Part shown: positions 47,690 through 57,329 of the stretch, one piece after another
Layout of the letters: each line of letters opens with the position of its first letter
Numbering within the stretch: the first letter of the stretch is position 1
Assembly: GCF_021049285.1 (NCBI RefSeq)
Contig: NZ_CP088017.1
Span: 744,001-808,000, forward strand
Direction of reading: 5' to 3'
From: Ruania halotolerans
Lineage (GTDB): Bacteria > Actinomycetota > Actinomycetes > Actinomycetales > Beutenbergiaceae
Length of the DNA: 64,000 nucleotides
The notes under the pieces: model-generated
The model's database searches: none
What the model saw: the letters and a program-made list of their open reading frames with translations, nothing else
What the model was told of the DNA's origin: nothing
Program-made: the position numbers and the translations under genes

Positions 47690-49237
47690 ATGACGACCCC
47701 ACGGAGAACGGGCAGCGATGCGGCCCTCGACGAGATCCGGCTGATCGGAATCGGCAGCGTCGGGCGGCACGGCGTCCTCGACGAGGAACGGCGGGACGGC
47801 CAGACATTCCTCGCTGACCTGGTGTTGGGCGTGGACACCCGCCCGGCTGCAGCCTCCGACGACCTCTCCGCGACGGTGAACTATGCCGATATCGCCCAAG
47901 AGGTGATCGCCATCATCGAAGGGGCGCCGGTCAACCTGATCGAGACTCTCGCCGCCCGGATGGCCGATGCTGCACTCGCCCATGACGGCGTCCGCACAGT
48001 CGAAGTGACGGTGCACAAGCCCGAGGCGCCCGTGGGCGTGCCATTTACCGACGTCCAGGTGATGATCCGGCGGTCCGCGCCAGATGTGCAATCTGACGAC
48101 GACGTGGATGGAGCAACGGGGGTGGCGCCGTTGCCGGCAGCTGTGGTGACACCGAGTCCCGCCGACGTCGCACGAGAGCCGGACCCGCAACGGCGCCCCG
48201 CGCCGGACCTCGATGCAGCGCCGGACCAGCCTGTGCCGGTGGTGCTCGCCTTGGGCGGCAATGTCGGAGACGTCCGTGGCACGTTGCGCACCGTCGTGGC
48301 CGATCTGCAGGAATCGGACGGCCTGACGGTGGAGGAGATCTCCCCGCTCGCCCGCACAGCCGCGGTTCTGCAGCCCGATGCTGTGGCCCAGCCTGACTAC
48401 CTGAACGTCGTGGTGCTTGCCACCACCACGCTCGCTCCGCGCGAACTGCTCGCGCTCACCCAGGATCTGGAGGCCACGCATGGACGCAATCGCAGCGAGC
48501 GGTGGGGTGAGCGCACCCTGGACGTGGACATCATCGTCTATGGCGGCGTGACCTCCAGCGATCCCGAACTCACTCTGCCGCATCCGCGTGCGAACGAACG
48601 TGCTTTCGTGCTCGTGCCGTGGGCACAGGCCGATCCGGACGCCTTCCTGCCAGGCCTCGGTGGTGGGCCCGTCGCGGCGCTCGCAGAGACGGCCGCGGAC
48701 CGGGCCGGGGTGCGTTGGCTGGCTCTTGACTGGCTCGAGGAGCCCAGTTCGGCCGCACGTGCCCAGGCCGCACCCGCACCGGTCGCCGCCCCCGACGCGC
48801 GCCCCGAGGGCGAACACGAACCTGATCCGGTGCCTGAGCCTGACTCGGTGCCTGAGCCTGACTCGGTGCCTGAACCTGACCCCGTGCCTGAACCTGCACC
48901 CGACCCAGCACCAGCACCAGCACCCTCGCCGGTACCCGCGCCTGAACCAACTCCGGAACCAGAGTCTTCACCAGAGCCTGACGTCAGCGCTCGGGGCGCG
49001 GCGTCGTGGAACGACGCTTCCGTCGAAGACGCCGCCGATCTGGAACCCCTGGCTCACGGAGACGATGAGCCCTCCGTCGATCAGGCGGAAGATCCTGTAG
49101 CTGAGGAACCGGCCTCCTCGTCCGCCGACGGCCGTGAGGAGGATCGTGCGCACGATGCACTCGGCTGGGTTCCGGACCCCCCTGAGGAGACCCCTTCATT
49201 GGCGCCGCGGTGGCAACCACTGAACCGGGACGAGTGA
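47690..49237 (+). CDS. folK: Fused dihydroneopterin aldolase / HPPK with Pro-Glu tail
   Basis: A 515-residue bifunctional folate enzyme. Residues about 12-125 are FolB (RLIGIGSVGRHGVLDEERRDGQTF, VNYADIAQEVIAII, VHKPEAPVGVPFTDV). A linker of about 50 residues leads to FolK (about 182-345), with LALGGNVGDVRGTLR, RWGERTLDVDIIVYGG and LPHPRANERAFVLVPW. The last 160 residues are a low-complexity Pro/Glu/Asp-rich tail with PEPDSVPEPD repeats, which has no known catalytic role. FolB and FolK are separate or fused in different actinobacteria; the tail is unusual. The ATG follows AAAGGGCAGGG. Confidence 0.9.
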   Translation: MTTPRRTGSDAALDEIRLIGIGSVGRHGVLDEERRDGQTFLADLVLGVDTRPAAASDDLSATVNYADIAQEVIAIIEGAPVNLIETLAARMADAALAHDGVRTVEVTVHKPEAPVGVPFTDVQVMIRRSAPDVQSDDDVDGATGVAPLPAAVVTPSPADVAREPDPQRRPAPDLDAAPDQPVPVVLALGGNVGDVRGTLRTVVADLQESDGLTVEEISPLARTAAVLQPDAVAQPDYLNVVVLATTTLAPRELLALTQDLEATHGRNRSERWGERTLDVDIIVYGGVTSSDPELTLPHPRANERAFVLVPWAQADPDAFLPGLGGGPVAALAETAADRAGVRWLALDWLEEPSSAARAQAAPAPVAAPDARPEGEHEPDPVPEPDSVPEPDSVPEPDPVPEPAPDPAPAPAPSPVPAPEPTPEPESSPEPDVSARGAASWNDASVEDAADLEPLAHGDDEPSVDQAEDPVAEEPASSSADGREEDRAHDALGWVPDPPEETPSLAPRWQPLNRDE

Positions 49238-49240
49238 GAC

Positions 49241-49717
49241 GTGATCAGCCGACTGCGCTGGTCCACCCTGGGCGCGATCGCGGTGGTCAGCGGCACCATC
49301 GCGCTCGTGGCTCTGCGTTGGTGGGCCACGCAGGGCAATGTTGCCCCGACTGTGCCGTTCCTGCTCGCCGGAGTGCTCGGGGCACTTGCCGCGCTGGTGC
49401 TGGCGCTGGGCCTTCGAGTGCGGCGCGCGGTGAGCACCGGGCACCTCGACGATCCCGTGGGTGCCGCGCGCGTGCTGGCGCTCGGCCAGGCGGCAGCGAT
49501 CACCGCGGCGATCCACTTCGGCTACCTCGGAGCCCAAGCCGCGAACGCGATTCCGCATCTGCAGGCTCCTGAGCCACGCGAACAGCTGGTCCGCACCATA
49601 GCGGCGATGGTGGCTGCTGGTGCATTGCTGGCTGCGGGCATGCTCACCCAGTGGTGGTGCCAGGTTCCTGAGGACGACGACGAGAACGAGCCACCTGGCG
49701 GTCCGGTACCGGGGTGA
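49241..49717 (+). CDS. DUF3180-family membrane protein
   Basis: A 158-residue protein with four hydrophobic segments (about 10-26, 36-58, 80-97 and 121-141), matching the DUF3180 proteins found after folK in actinobacteria. The C-terminus is acidic. Function unknown. It begins three bases after the folB-folK stop, so it is in the same transcript. Confidence 0.85.
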   Translation: MISRLRWSTLGAIAVVSGTIALVALRWWATQGNVAPTVPFLLAGVLGALAALVLALGLRVRRAVSTGHLDDPVGAARVLALGQAAAITAAIHFGYLGAQAANAIPHLQAPEPREQLVRTIAAMVAAGALLAAGMLTQWWCQVPEDDDENEPPGGPVPG

Positions 49718-49734
49718 GGGTCCACAATGGTGGG

Positions 49735-50223
49735 ATGAGTCCTGCATCCCCGTTCGACGTCGACGGCGCCACCTGGCAGCCGGTGTCGGCCAAGCTGATC
49801 CCGGTGCGCCAGATCGCCGCCGCGATCTTTCTCGGAATCCCCTTTCTTGCCTCTGCGGTGACGGCGTACTTCACCCACCCGACCGTGTGGGTGGCCCCAG
49901 CCGTCCTCGGGGTGTTGCTGCTCTGGGTGCTCTGGCTGGTACCCCGGCAGGTGCGTGCGATCGGCTATGCGGAACTGGACGACGAACTGCTGATCCGCAA
50001 GGGCGTGCTGTTCCGTTCGCTCGTGGTGGTGCCCTATGGGCGGATGCAGTATGTGGACGTCGACGCCGGCCCGATTGCCCGCTCCATGGGGATCGCCCAG
50101 GTGCAACTGCACACGGCGTCGGCACAGTCTGACGCATCGATTCCGGGGCTACCCGAAGCCGAGGCGACCCGCCTGCGCGACCAGCTCTCGGCACGCGGCG
50201 AGGCCAAGCTGGCGGGCCTGTGA
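49735..50223 (+). CDS. Bacterial PH-domain (bPH2/YdbS-like) membrane protein
   Basis: A 162-residue protein with two membrane helices (about 25-45 and 50-70), then a bacterial pleckstrin-homology domain with LLIRKGVLFRSLVVVPYGRMQYVDVDAGPIARSMGIAQVQLHTAS. The role of YdbS/YdbT pairs is not settled; they affect resistance to some membrane-active agents in Bacillus. The ATG at 49735 follows CACAAT (49723-49728) by six bases. The stop overlaps the next gene's start by four bases. Confidence 0.86.
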   Translation: MSPASPFDVDGATWQPVSAKLIPVRQIAAAIFLGIPFLASAVTAYFTHPTVWVAPAVLGVLLLWVLWLVPRQVRAIGYAELDDELLIRKGVLFRSLVVVPYGRMQYVDVDAGPIARSMGIAQVQLHTASAQSDASIPGLPEAEATRLRDQLSARGEAKLAGL

Positions 50224-51761
50224 CGGACGCGCCGGTGACATCGAATGATCAGCAGCAGGTGCAGTGGCACCGGCTGCACAAGATCACCCCCCTGCTGAAC
50301 GCCTGGAAGGTCGCGGCAGGTCTGTTCGCAGTGTTCGTCTGGCAGTCCTACGAGAACATCCGGGACATTGACCTGCCGGTGGCCACCCTGCTGCTGATTC
50401 TGGCCGGGGTGATTGTGCTCGGTGCACTGCTGGGACTCGGGTTCTCGGCGCTGGCATGGTCGCGGACCAAGTACGGGATCTCGGACGAGAGCGTGTTCCT
50501 GCACTCCGGGGTGATCTTCCGCCAGCAACGGCACGTCCGCCTGGACCGGCTCCAGACCGTGGACGTGACGCAGCCCTTGCTCGCCCGGCTCGCCGGCTTC
50601 GCCGCGCTGAAGATCGAGAGCGCAGGAGGTGCCGGGTCCAACCTCACCCTGGCGTACCTGAAGGAGGACGACGCTCAACGGCTGCGCAATGCGCTCCTGG
50701 CGCGTGCTGCGGGTGTGCACGTCGGGTCTGCACCGGCCGCGGCGGGAGCTGGAGCGGCCGAGGTGGCCGGCGGGCCGGAACCGGCCGCGATCCCCGAGGC
50801 GCCTGAGCGGCATGTCGCCACCCTCACAGCAGGACGGCTGATCGGTTCGCTCGCGCTTTCCGGCGGGCTCGTCGGCATTCTCGTGGCGATGGTGGCGCTC
50901 GTTGTGGTCACGATCAGGACGGGTAACGTCGGAACGATCTTCGCCATGGGTGCCCCGTTGCTCGGTGGTGCCACGTATTTCTGGGGCCGGTTCGCTGGTG
51001 AGTTCAACTTCCGCGTGGCCACCTCCCCGGATGGCATTCGCGTACGGCAGGGGCTACTGGAGACGAAGGCGCGGACTGTGCCGCCCGGCCGCGTACAGGC
51101 CGTCCACCTGGCCCAGTCACCCTTGTGGCGATTCAAGGGCTGGTGGCGTATCACCGTCAATATTGCCGGTTACGGGCAGGAGGAGACGACCGGTTCGGTG
51201 CTGTACCCGGTAGCCACGGAATCTGAGGCCGCCTACCTGCTCTCCCTGGTGCACCGGGACTTCGGCGATCCGCGCCCATTGGAGGTACTGCACGCCGGTC
51301 TGGTGGGCACCGAGAGTGATGAAGGCTTCGGTCACACGCCCCGCCGCGCCCGCTGGCTGGACCCGTTGACCTGGCGGCGTACCGGTGTGCGCCTCACCGA
51401 GACCGCGACGCTGCTACGGACTGGCAGGTATTGGCGCACGCTGACCCTGGTACCGCACGAGCGGGTCCAGTCGCTCGGCCTCGAGCAGGGTCCGATCGAA
51501 CGCCGCCTCGACCTGGTCACCGTGGCCGTGCACTCCACGCCGGGGCAGATTGTGCCCCGAGCCCACCATCAGGATGCCGAGGCAATGCGCACCCTGCTCG
51601 CCGAGTTGGCCGAGCGAGCCCGTCACGCGAGGCACAACGCCGGTCCGGAACGGTGGATGTCCACGCGGGCGCCGAGGGCCGCCTCGGAGTCGGATCCGCG
51701 TTCGGCGTTTGCCGGGGTGCTTCCTGCCTCACCACGGGTGGATACCCCAGCGCAGAGGTGA
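50220..51761 (+). CDS. PH-domain (YdbT-like) membrane protein
   Basis: A 513-residue protein with repeated bPH2 units. The first (IFRQQRHVRLDRLQTVDVTQPLLARLAGFAALKIESAGG) follows two membrane helices. A second appears after another helix pair (RQGLLETKARTVPPGRVQAVHLAQSP), and a third near the C-terminus (LLRTGRYWRTLTLVPHERVQSLGLEQGPIER). The GTG start overlaps the previous stop (GTGA). Together the two form the common YdbS-YdbT pair, a membrane complex of unknown role. Confidence 0.88.
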   Translation: MTDAPVTSNDQQQVQWHRLHKITPLLNAWKVAAGLFAVFVWQSYENIRDIDLPVATLLLILAGVIVLGALLGLGFSALAWSRTKYGISDESVFLHSGVIFRQQRHVRLDRLQTVDVTQPLLARLAGFAALKIESAGGAGSNLTLAYLKEDDAQRLRNALLARAAGVHVGSAPAAAGAGAAEVAGGPEPAAIPEAPERHVATLTAGRLIGSLALSGGLVGILVAMVALVVVTIRTGNVGTIFAMGAPLLGGATYFWGRFAGEFNFRVATSPDGIRVRQGLLETKARTVPPGRVQAVHLAQSPLWRFKGWWRITVNIAGYGQEETTGSVLYPVATESEAAYLLSLVHRDFGDPRPLEVLHAGLVGTESDEGFGHTPRRARWLDPLTWRRTGVRLTETATLLRTGRYWRTLTLVPHERVQSLGLEQGPIERRLDLVTVAVHSTPGQIVPRAHHQDAEAMRTLLAELAERARHARHNAGPERWMSTRAPRAASESDPRSAFAGVLPASPRVDTPAQR

Positions 51762-51800
51762 GCGCCCGAGGCACTGCGTGGCTGCTGGAAGAATGACCGG

Positions 51801-53624
51801 GTGAGTTCTCGTCCAGGCCGGCTCGGAGTCGGCGTGATCGGTGCGGGGCGCGTCGGTGCCGTACTGGCCAGCGCGCTGCGCGCGGCCGGCCATGCCATCG
51901 TCGGTGCTAGCGGCTCGTCGGAGGAATCCCGGGACCGGATCGACGCCCTGCTGCCGCACGTCCCTGTTCTGGACGTGCAAGACATCGTCGAACGCAGCGA
52001 GTTGGTGCTGCTGACTGTTCCCGACGACGTCCTCCCCGGCCTGGTCTCCGGCCTCGCCAGGCTCGGAGCGTTCCAACCCGGTCAACTTCTCGTGCATACG
52101 GCCGGGCGGTTCGGCGTGGACGTCCTTGCCCCGGCGCGCGCGGCCGGATCGATCCCCCTGGCCATCCACCCCGCGATGACCTTCACCGGTACCAGTGTGG
52201 ATCTGGGGCGCCTCGAAGGAGCCCCATTCGCCGTGACGGCCGACGCGCCGGTCCTTCCGATCGCGCAAGCGCTCGTGGTGGAGATCGGGGGGGAGCCAGT
52301 GGTCCTCGCCGAGAGCGCCCGGCCGTTGTATCACGCTGCCCTCGCGCACGGTGCGAACCACCTCGTCACACTCACCTCCCAAGCGATCCGGGTGCTTTCC
52401 AGCGCAGGCGTCCCCGAGGGGGGCACACTGCTCGCTCCCTTACTCGGCGCAGCCCTGGACGGGGCACTGCGCGGTGGGGAGACGTCACTGACCGGGCCAG
52501 TGGTGCGCGGAGATGCCGGCACCGTCGCCGACCACCTGAGGGCATTGGTCGACCTGGCCTCGCAAGACCCGAGCCTGGTCGACATCCCGGAGACCTACGC
52601 CGGGCTCGCCCGGGCCACCGTGCAGCGATGCCTGGCAACAAGACGGATCACCGAAGCCACCGCGGGGCGCCTCCTGGACGCTCTCGAACCTGGAACCCCA
52701 CCCTCGGCTCTGGGCGCCCCGGAGGCAGGAGCCCGCGGTGCGAGCACCCCACCCGAGGTCATCCACACTGTGGCCCAGCTCCGGCAGCGACGAGAATCGT
52801 GGACGGAACCGGTCGCCGTCGTGATGACCATGGGGGCTCTGCACGAAGGCCATCTGGCGCTTGTGCGCCGTGCCCGCACCCTGGCACCGAAGGTGCTGGT
52901 GACGATCTTTGTGAACCCCTTGCAGTTCGGAGCGGGCGAAGACCTTGACGCCTACCCGCGCACCCTCGATACCGATGTGGCCGCCCTGAGCGCCGAGGGG
53001 GTGGACCTGGTGTTCGCACCGCCGGTGACCGAGATGTATCCCGATGGTGATCCGCAGGTCACGTTGACGGCGGGCCGGATGGGGCAGGTGCTGGAGGGGG
53101 AATCGCGGCCCGGCCACTTCGACGGGATGCTGACGGTGGTGGGCAAGCTGCTGCATCTCACTCGTGCGGATGTGGCGTTGTTCGGGCAGAAGGACGCTCA
53201 GCAGCTGGCCCTGGTACGCCGCCTGGTGGCGGACCAGAACCTCCCGGTCCGGATCGAGGCCGTGCCCATTGTGCGTGAAGGGGACGGGTTGGCAATGTCC
53301 AGCCGCAACGTGTATCTCGACGAGGAGGAGCGGGTGGCCGCGCTCGTGCTCTCGAGGGCGATGCGGGCCGGCGCGAGCGCTGCCGCTGGCGGGGGGAGCG
53401 TGCGGGACGTCCTCGCCGCCGCCCAGCGTGAACTGGACGGCGCAGACAGTTGCGTCCAGCCCGTCTACCTTGCGCTCGTGGATGAGGAGACGATGGAACC
53501 GGTTCGCGCCGATGACCCGACGGCGCAAGTAAAGCCCGCACTGCTCCTGGTTGCGGCTCGGGTAGGGAATACCCGGCTGCTCGACAACGCTGTGATCGTG
53601 TGGCGACCGCAGGGAGAGGTATGA
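51801..53624 (+). CDS. panC: DUF2520 (Rossmann, ketopantoate reductase-like) domain fused to pantoate-beta-alanine ligase
   Basis: A 607-residue fusion. Residues about 5-290 form a Rossmann domain ([21 protein letters not shown]) plus a DUF2520 helical domain ([33 protein letters not shown]). Residues about 320-600 are PanC, with [14 protein letters not shown] (HxGH), [43 protein letters not shown] (KMSKS-like) and FGQKDAQQL. PanC makes pantothenate from pantoate and beta-alanine with ATP. In other actinobacteria the DUF2520 protein is a separate neighbour. The fusion suggests that the Rossmann part acts in the same pathway, perhaps on ketopantoate (inference). The GTG start follows AAGAAT (51789-51794) by six bases. 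Confidence 0.9.
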   Translation: MSSRPGRLGVGVIGAGRVGAVLASALRAAGHAIVGASGSSEESRDRIDALLPHVPVLDVQDIVERSELVLLTVPDDVLPGLVSGLARLGAFQPGQLLVHTAGRFGVDVLAPARAAGSIPLAIHPAMTFTGTSVDLGRLEGAPFAVTADAPVLPIAQALVVEIGGEPVVLAESARPLYHAALAHGANHLVTLTSQAIRVLSSAGVPEGGTLLAPLLGAALDGALRGGETSLTGPVVRGDAGTVADHLRALVDLASQDPSLVDIPETYAGLARATVQRCLATRRITEATAGRLLDALEPGTPPSALGAPEAGARGASTPPEVIHTVAQLRQRRESWTEPVAVVMTMGALHEGHLALVRRARTLAPKVLVTIFVNPLQFGAGEDLDAYPRTLDTDVAALSAEGVDLVFAPPVTEMYPDGDPQVTLTAGRMGQVLEGESRPGHFDGMLTVVGKLLHLTRADVALFGQKDAQQLALVRRLVADQNLPVRIEAVPIVREGDGLAMSSRNVYLDEEERVAALVLSRAMRAGASAAAGGGSVRDVLAAAQRELDGADSCVQPVYLALVDEETMEPVRADDPTAQVKPALLLVAARVGNTRLLDNAVIVWRPQGEV

Positions 53625-54055
53625 CGACCGGACTATTACGACCGATGATGGTGGGAAAGATCCACCGCGCGACGGTGACGCAGGCCGACCTGAACTACGT
53701 CGGCTCCATCACCGTCGATGCTGATCTGCTCGATGCCGCTGATCTGCCCGAGGGGCAACAGGTGGACGTGGTGGACATCACCAACGGCGCCCGGCTGACC
53801 ACCTATGTGATCGCGGGCGAGCGAGGTGCTGGGCAGATCTGCATCAACGGTGCTGCGGCGCACCTGGTACATCCTGGCGATCTGGTGATCGTCATCGCCT
53901 ACGGGTTGCTCCCCGATGCTCAGGCGCGCACTTATGAACCACGGGTGGTGCACGTGGACGCACGGAACGCGATCACCTCGCTCGGTCATGACCCTGGCGA
54001 GGTGGGGCCCGGTAGTGGCCTGGCTTCGGCTGCGGTGCCCTGGCACTCCACGTGA
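53621..54055 (+). CDS. panD: Aspartate 1-decarboxylase
   Basis: A 144-residue pyruvoyl enzyme giving beta-alanine for the adjacent PanC. The self-cleavage site is Gly28-Ser29 in [23 protein letters not shown] and [21 protein letters not shown] are conserved. The ATG overlaps the panC stop by four bases (ATGA), so translation is coupled. Later in-frame ATGs at 53645 and 53648 would give a more standard N-terminus. Confidence 0.96.
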   Translation: MTTGLLRPMMVGKIHRATVTQADLNYVGSITVDADLLDAADLPEGQQVDVVDITNGARLTTYVIAGERGAGQICINGAAAHLVHPGDLVIVIAYGLLPDAQARTYEPRVVHVDARNAITSLGHDPGEVGPGSGLASAAVPWHST

Positions 54056-54102
54056 GCCATCTCACCGCTTCGTCGGACCCGGGCGGTCGTTACGATGAAC
54101 CG

Positions 54103-55626
54103 GTGAACACCGAGAACTCTCCCCAGCCCGCCGCCGCCCCGGACGCCGACGTCCCTGAGCAGGTTCGGGTGCGGCTGGAGAAGCGGGCGCGAATTCTCGC
54201 TGACGGCGGGCAGGCCTACCCGGTTGCGGTGCCCGTCACGCACACCGTGGCCCAGGTTCGCCAGGCCTATGACGGCACCCTGGAGGCCGGTGCGGAAACT
54301 CAGGACGTCGTCGGCGTGGCCGGCCGGGTGGTCTACCAGCGAAACACGGGCAAACTGTGCTTTGCCACATTGCAGGACGGTGCCGGCCACACGCTCCAGG
54401 TGATGCTCTCCCAGCGGGAGGTCGGCCCGGATTCGCTCGCCGCCTTCAAAGCAGACGTCGATCTGGGCGATCACCTCTTCGCCCATGGCCGGGTGATCGT
54501 CTCGCGTACCGGTGAACTCTCCGTGTTCGCCGATTCATGGCAGCTTGCCGCCAAGGCGATCCGGCCGCTTCCGGTGCTGCACAAGGAGAGTTCCGAGGAG
54601 AACCGGGTGCGGCGCAGGCACGTGGACTTGATTGCTCGCCCGGCCGCCCGGCAGATGGTCCGCACTCGCGCCGCAGTGATGCGCTCCCTCCGGGAATCCT
54701 TTTATCAGCGGGACTTTCTGGAGATCGAAACTCCGATGCTGCAGACCATGCACGGAGGCGCTGCGGCTCGCCCCTTCATGACGCACATGAATGCTTTCGA
54801 CATCGATCTCTATCTGCGGATCGCGCCCGAGCTCTTCCTCAAGCGAGCCGTCGTCGGTGGTGTTGAGCGAGTATTCGAGATCAATCGCAACTTCCGTAAC
54901 GAAGGTGCCGACTCCTCACACTCGCCGGAGTTCGCCATGCTCGAGGCATATGAGGCCTATGGCGATTACGACACGATGGCCACGCTGACCCGCGATCTGG
55001 TCGTCACCGCCGCTCAAGAGGCGCTCGGCACCACTGTGGTGGCACTTCCGGACGGAAGTGAGTACGACCTCGGGGCGCCCTGGTCCGACATCCAGCTTTA
55101 CCCATCGCTTTCTTCCGCGTGCGGCGAAGAGATCACCCCGGAGACGTCGCTGCCGGAGCTCGTTGCCCTGGCTGATCGGGTGGGGATATCCCTCGATCCC
55201 AAGACGGTGACGCACGGCAAGGTGGTCGAAGAGCTGTGGGAGCATTTCGTTGGCCACGACCTGTATTCCCCCACGTTCGTCCGCGACTTCCCGGTGGACA
55301 CCTCGCCGCTGACCCGGGCGCACCGCAAAGACCCCGGTGTGGTGGAGAAGTGGGACCTCTACGTGCGGGGTTTCGAGTTGGCCACCGCGTATTCTGAGCT
55401 TGTCGACCCGGTGATCCAGCGCGAACGCTTTGAGGAACAGGCACGGTTGGCGGCACGAGGGGACGCCGAGGCGATGCAGGTGGATGAGGAATTCCTCCAA
55501 GCGATGGAGCACGGTATGCCACCCTCCGGTGGAATGGGTATGGGAATCGACCGACTCCTGATGGCCATCACTGGCCAGGGAATCCGGGAGACGATCACAT
55601 TCCCGCTCGTGAAGCCGCTGTCATGA
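54103..55626 (+). CDS. lysS: Lysyl-tRNA synthetase (class II)
   Basis: A 507-residue enzyme with an N-terminal OB fold ([22 protein letters not shown]) and a class II core: motif 2 [21 protein letters not shown] and motif 3 [11 protein letters not shown]. The GTG at 54103 is preferred because TACGAT (54091-54096) lies exactly six bases upstream, a leaderless pattern; a GTG at 54052 overlapping the panD stop is the alternative. It lacks the extra MprF-like domain seen in LysX. The stop overlaps the next small gene by four bases. Confidence 0.95.
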   Translation: MNTENSPQPAAAPDADVPEQVRVRLEKRARILADGGQAYPVAVPVTHTVAQVRQAYDGTLEAGAETQDVVGVAGRVVYQRNTGKLCFATLQDGAGHTLQVMLSQREVGPDSLAAFKADVDLGDHLFAHGRVIVSRTGELSVFADSWQLAAKAIRPLPVLHKESSEENRVRRRHVDLIARPAARQMVRTRAAVMRSLRESFYQRDFLEIETPMLQTMHGGAAARPFMTHMNAFDIDLYLRIAPELFLKRAVVGGVERVFEINRNFRNEGADSSHSPEFAMLEAYEAYGDYDTMATLTRDLVVTAAQEALGTTVVALPDGSEYDLGAPWSDIQLYPSLSSACGEEITPETSLPELVALADRVGISLDPKTVTHGKVVEELWEHFVGHDLYSPTFVRDFPVDTSPLTRAHRKDPGVVEKWDLYVRGFELATAYSELVDPVIQRERFEEQARLAARGDAEAMQVDEEFLQAMEHGMPPSGGMGMGIDRLLMAITGQGIRETITFPLVKPLS

Positions 55627-55796
55627 CCATGGCTGAGGTCCTCACCGCGATCGCCCCTCCGCTCGGATTGGCGATCCTCTTCACCGTGGCAATTCGGGCC
55701 ATCGTGCACGCCGATCGTCGAGAGCGGAAGGCTCAGGCACGCGCTGAGGCCATGGAGAGCTCGGAAGGTCCCCACCCAGAGGCACCCAGTTCTTGA
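55623..55796 (+). CDS. Small single-pass membrane protein (57 residues)
   Basis: An ATG overlapping the lysS stop (ATGA at 55623-55626) opens a frame of 58 codons ending TGA at 55794-55796. The product has a short N-terminus, one hydrophobic helix (about 10-26, [18 protein letters not shown]), a basic stretch ([15 protein letters not shown]) and an acidic tail. Translational coupling to lysS and a clean helix-plus-basic-stop topology support a real gene. Similar short proteins after lysS occur in other actinobacteria as far as I recall. Function unknown. Confidence 0.7.
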   Translation: MTMAEVLTAIAPPLGLAILFTVAIRAIVHADRRERKAQARAEAMESSEGPHPEAPSS

Positions 55797-55799
55797 TCT

Positions 55800-55814
55800 A
55801 TTGTCTTTGACAAT
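55800..55814. promoter_or_regulatory. Palindrome over a perfect -35 element upstream of lsr2
   Basis: ATTGTC-TTT-GACAAT is a perfect 6-bp inverted repeat with a 3-base spacer. It contains TTGACA (55807-55812). The -10 would be the poor AAATGT at 55830-55835. A protein bound here would block the -35; autorepression by Lsr2, which favours AT-rich DNA, or another regulator is possible. Confidence 0.55.
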
Positions 55815-55881
55815 GCGCACCGGGCGTGCAAATGTGTCTGTTGCACCATTCTCACCCGTGCAATCGAAAGGTTTGGCGACC

Positions 55882-56211
55882 ATGGCCCAGAAGGTCCGCG
55901 TTCTGCTTATTGACGACATTGATGGTTCGGACGCTGAGGAGACCGTGACGTTCGGGCTCGATGGCGTGACCTATGAGATTGATCTGAACGCCAAGAATGC
56001 GGCGAAGCTGCGCGATGACCTTGCTTCGTGGGTCGGCGCAGGGCGGCGCTCCGGTGGCCGTAAGTCCACCGGGCGCAAGGCCGGCGGCGCACGCTCCGGC
56101 AGCTCGGATGCGCAGAAGATCCGTGAGTGGGCGAAGCAGAACGGCTACAAGGTCAGCGAGCGGGGCCGTGTCTCCGCTGAGATTCGTGAGGCCTACGCCA
56201 AGGCGCACTGA
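55882..56211 (+). CDS. lsr2: Lsr2 nucleoid-associated xenogeneic silencer
   Basis: A 109-residue H-NS-like DNA-binding protein. The N-terminal dimerisation domain (MAQKVRVLLIDDIDGSDAEETVTFGLDGVTYEIDL) is followed by a basic Gly/Ser linker and the C-terminal domain SSDAQKIREWAKQNGYKVSERGRVSAEIREAY, whose RGR is the minor-groove AT-hook-like motif. The ATG at 55882 is chosen because the product then begins with the standard MAQKV; AAAGG lies upstream. A separate promoter and the hairpin downstream suggest its own transcript. Confidence 0.97.
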   Translation: MAQKVRVLLIDDIDGSDAEETVTFGLDGVTYEIDLNAKNAAKLRDDLASWVGAGRRSGGRKSTGRKAGGARSGSSDAQKIREWAKQNGYKVSERGRVSAEIREAYAKAH

Positions 56212-56236
56212 TCCTCCCGCGTTTCCCGAAGCATGC

Positions 56237-56269
56237 CATGGCACTCCACCTCTAAGGTGGGGTGCCATG
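56237..56269 (+). terminator. lsr2 terminator hairpin reaching the next start codon
   Basis: Positions 56237-56250 pair with 56256-56269 in a 14-bp stem (one G-T pair) with a TCTAA loop. The right arm ends with the ATG of the lactonase gene, and the loop and arm contain its TAAGGT -10-like hexamer. Confidence 0.7.
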
Positions 56270-57277
56270 ACTGCGTCGAGGCATATCTGTATCGGGACCA
56301 AGGGCACACGCTCGGGGCACGGCATCTGGCGATACCAGCACCGCTCGGGATCGCCATGGGGAGAACGGCCGCCTGAGCTCTTGGTCGAGACCCCAGCGTC
56401 CAGCTTCATCGCCTTTCATCCGTCGGCGGAACGGCTCTACGCCGTTGCCGAGGGCGGCGATGGGGCTGTCACGTCCTTCGACGTCGGCGCGGCCTGCGCA
56501 CTGCAGCCCACCGCAACCGTGCGCACCGGCGGGTCGGCGCCGTGCCACCTGCTGGTGCACCCCTTCGGAGAATGGCTCTACGTGGCCAACTACGCCGACG
56601 GGGTGCTGACTGCGATCCCGCTCGATGAGGCCGGTGACGTCACCGAGGATGTGCTCACCTACCACCATGCCGGCTCGGGTCCGCACCCGGAGCGCCAGGA
56701 TGGCCCGCATGCCCACTTCGCCGCGATCAGTGAGAACGGTGCCTGGTTGATCGTGACCGATCTGGGCACTGATCAGTTGCGCGCGTATCCACTCGACGAG
56801 GGTCACCCGATCGACGAGCCAGTCCTGACCGACCTGCCACCCGGGTGCGGGCCGCGGCACGTGGTCGTCACGCCCGGCTTCGTCTACGTGAGCGGTGAAC
56901 TCAGCGGTGAGGTCCTCACCCTTGAATGGGATGAGGAGCACGGGCGCGGACGGGTGCTCGATCAGCGTGCCGCTGCCACCAGGCCAGGGGAGCACCTGCT
57001 CTCCCACATCGAGCGGTATCAGGACCGGCTCTTCGTGGGCGTGCGCGGCTCTGACTCACTCTCCACCTTCGCCATCCGGTCTGACGGCATCCCTGAACTG
57101 ATCGGTGAGGTCGCCACCGCGGCATGGCCCCGGCACCTCGCCGTCGCCGAGGGTGCTGTGCTCGTGGCAGGCGAGGAGGCCGATGTGCTCGCCGTTCACC
57201 CCATCTCGGACGGTATCGCCGGTCCGGTCGACGCCGAGTTGCCCGTTCCCGGGCCGATGTGCGTGCTGCCGCTGTGA
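56267..57277 (+). CDS. Lactonase-family seven-bladed beta-propeller (6-phosphogluconolactonase-like)
   Basis: A 336-residue protein with repeated propeller strands: [86 protein letters not shown]. The last part has [23 protein letters not shown] and [20 protein letters not shown]. This is the YbhE/PF10282 pattern; members hydrolyse 6-phosphogluconolactone or related lactones. The reaction here is inferred. The ATG lies eight bases after TAAGGT. Confidence 0.85.
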   Translation: MTASRHICIGTKGTRSGHGIWRYQHRSGSPWGERPPELLVETPASSFIAFHPSAERLYAVAEGGDGAVTSFDVGAACALQPTATVRTGGSAPCHLLVHPFGEWLYVANYADGVLTAIPLDEAGDVTEDVLTYHHAGSGPHPERQDGPHAHFAAISENGAWLIVTDLGTDQLRAYPLDEGHPIDEPVLTDLPPGCGPRHVVVTPGFVYVSGELSGEVLTLEWDEEHGRGRVLDQRAAATRPGEHLLSHIERYQDRLFVGVRGSDSLSTFAIRSDGIPELIGEVATAAWPRHLAVAEGAVLVAGEEADVLAVHPISDGIAGPVDAELPVPGPMCVLPL

Positions 57278-57329
57278 CGGCTACTCGCCGAAGTCGCCGA
57301 GCCCAGCTCGAGTGCGGCAGACTGGAGCC

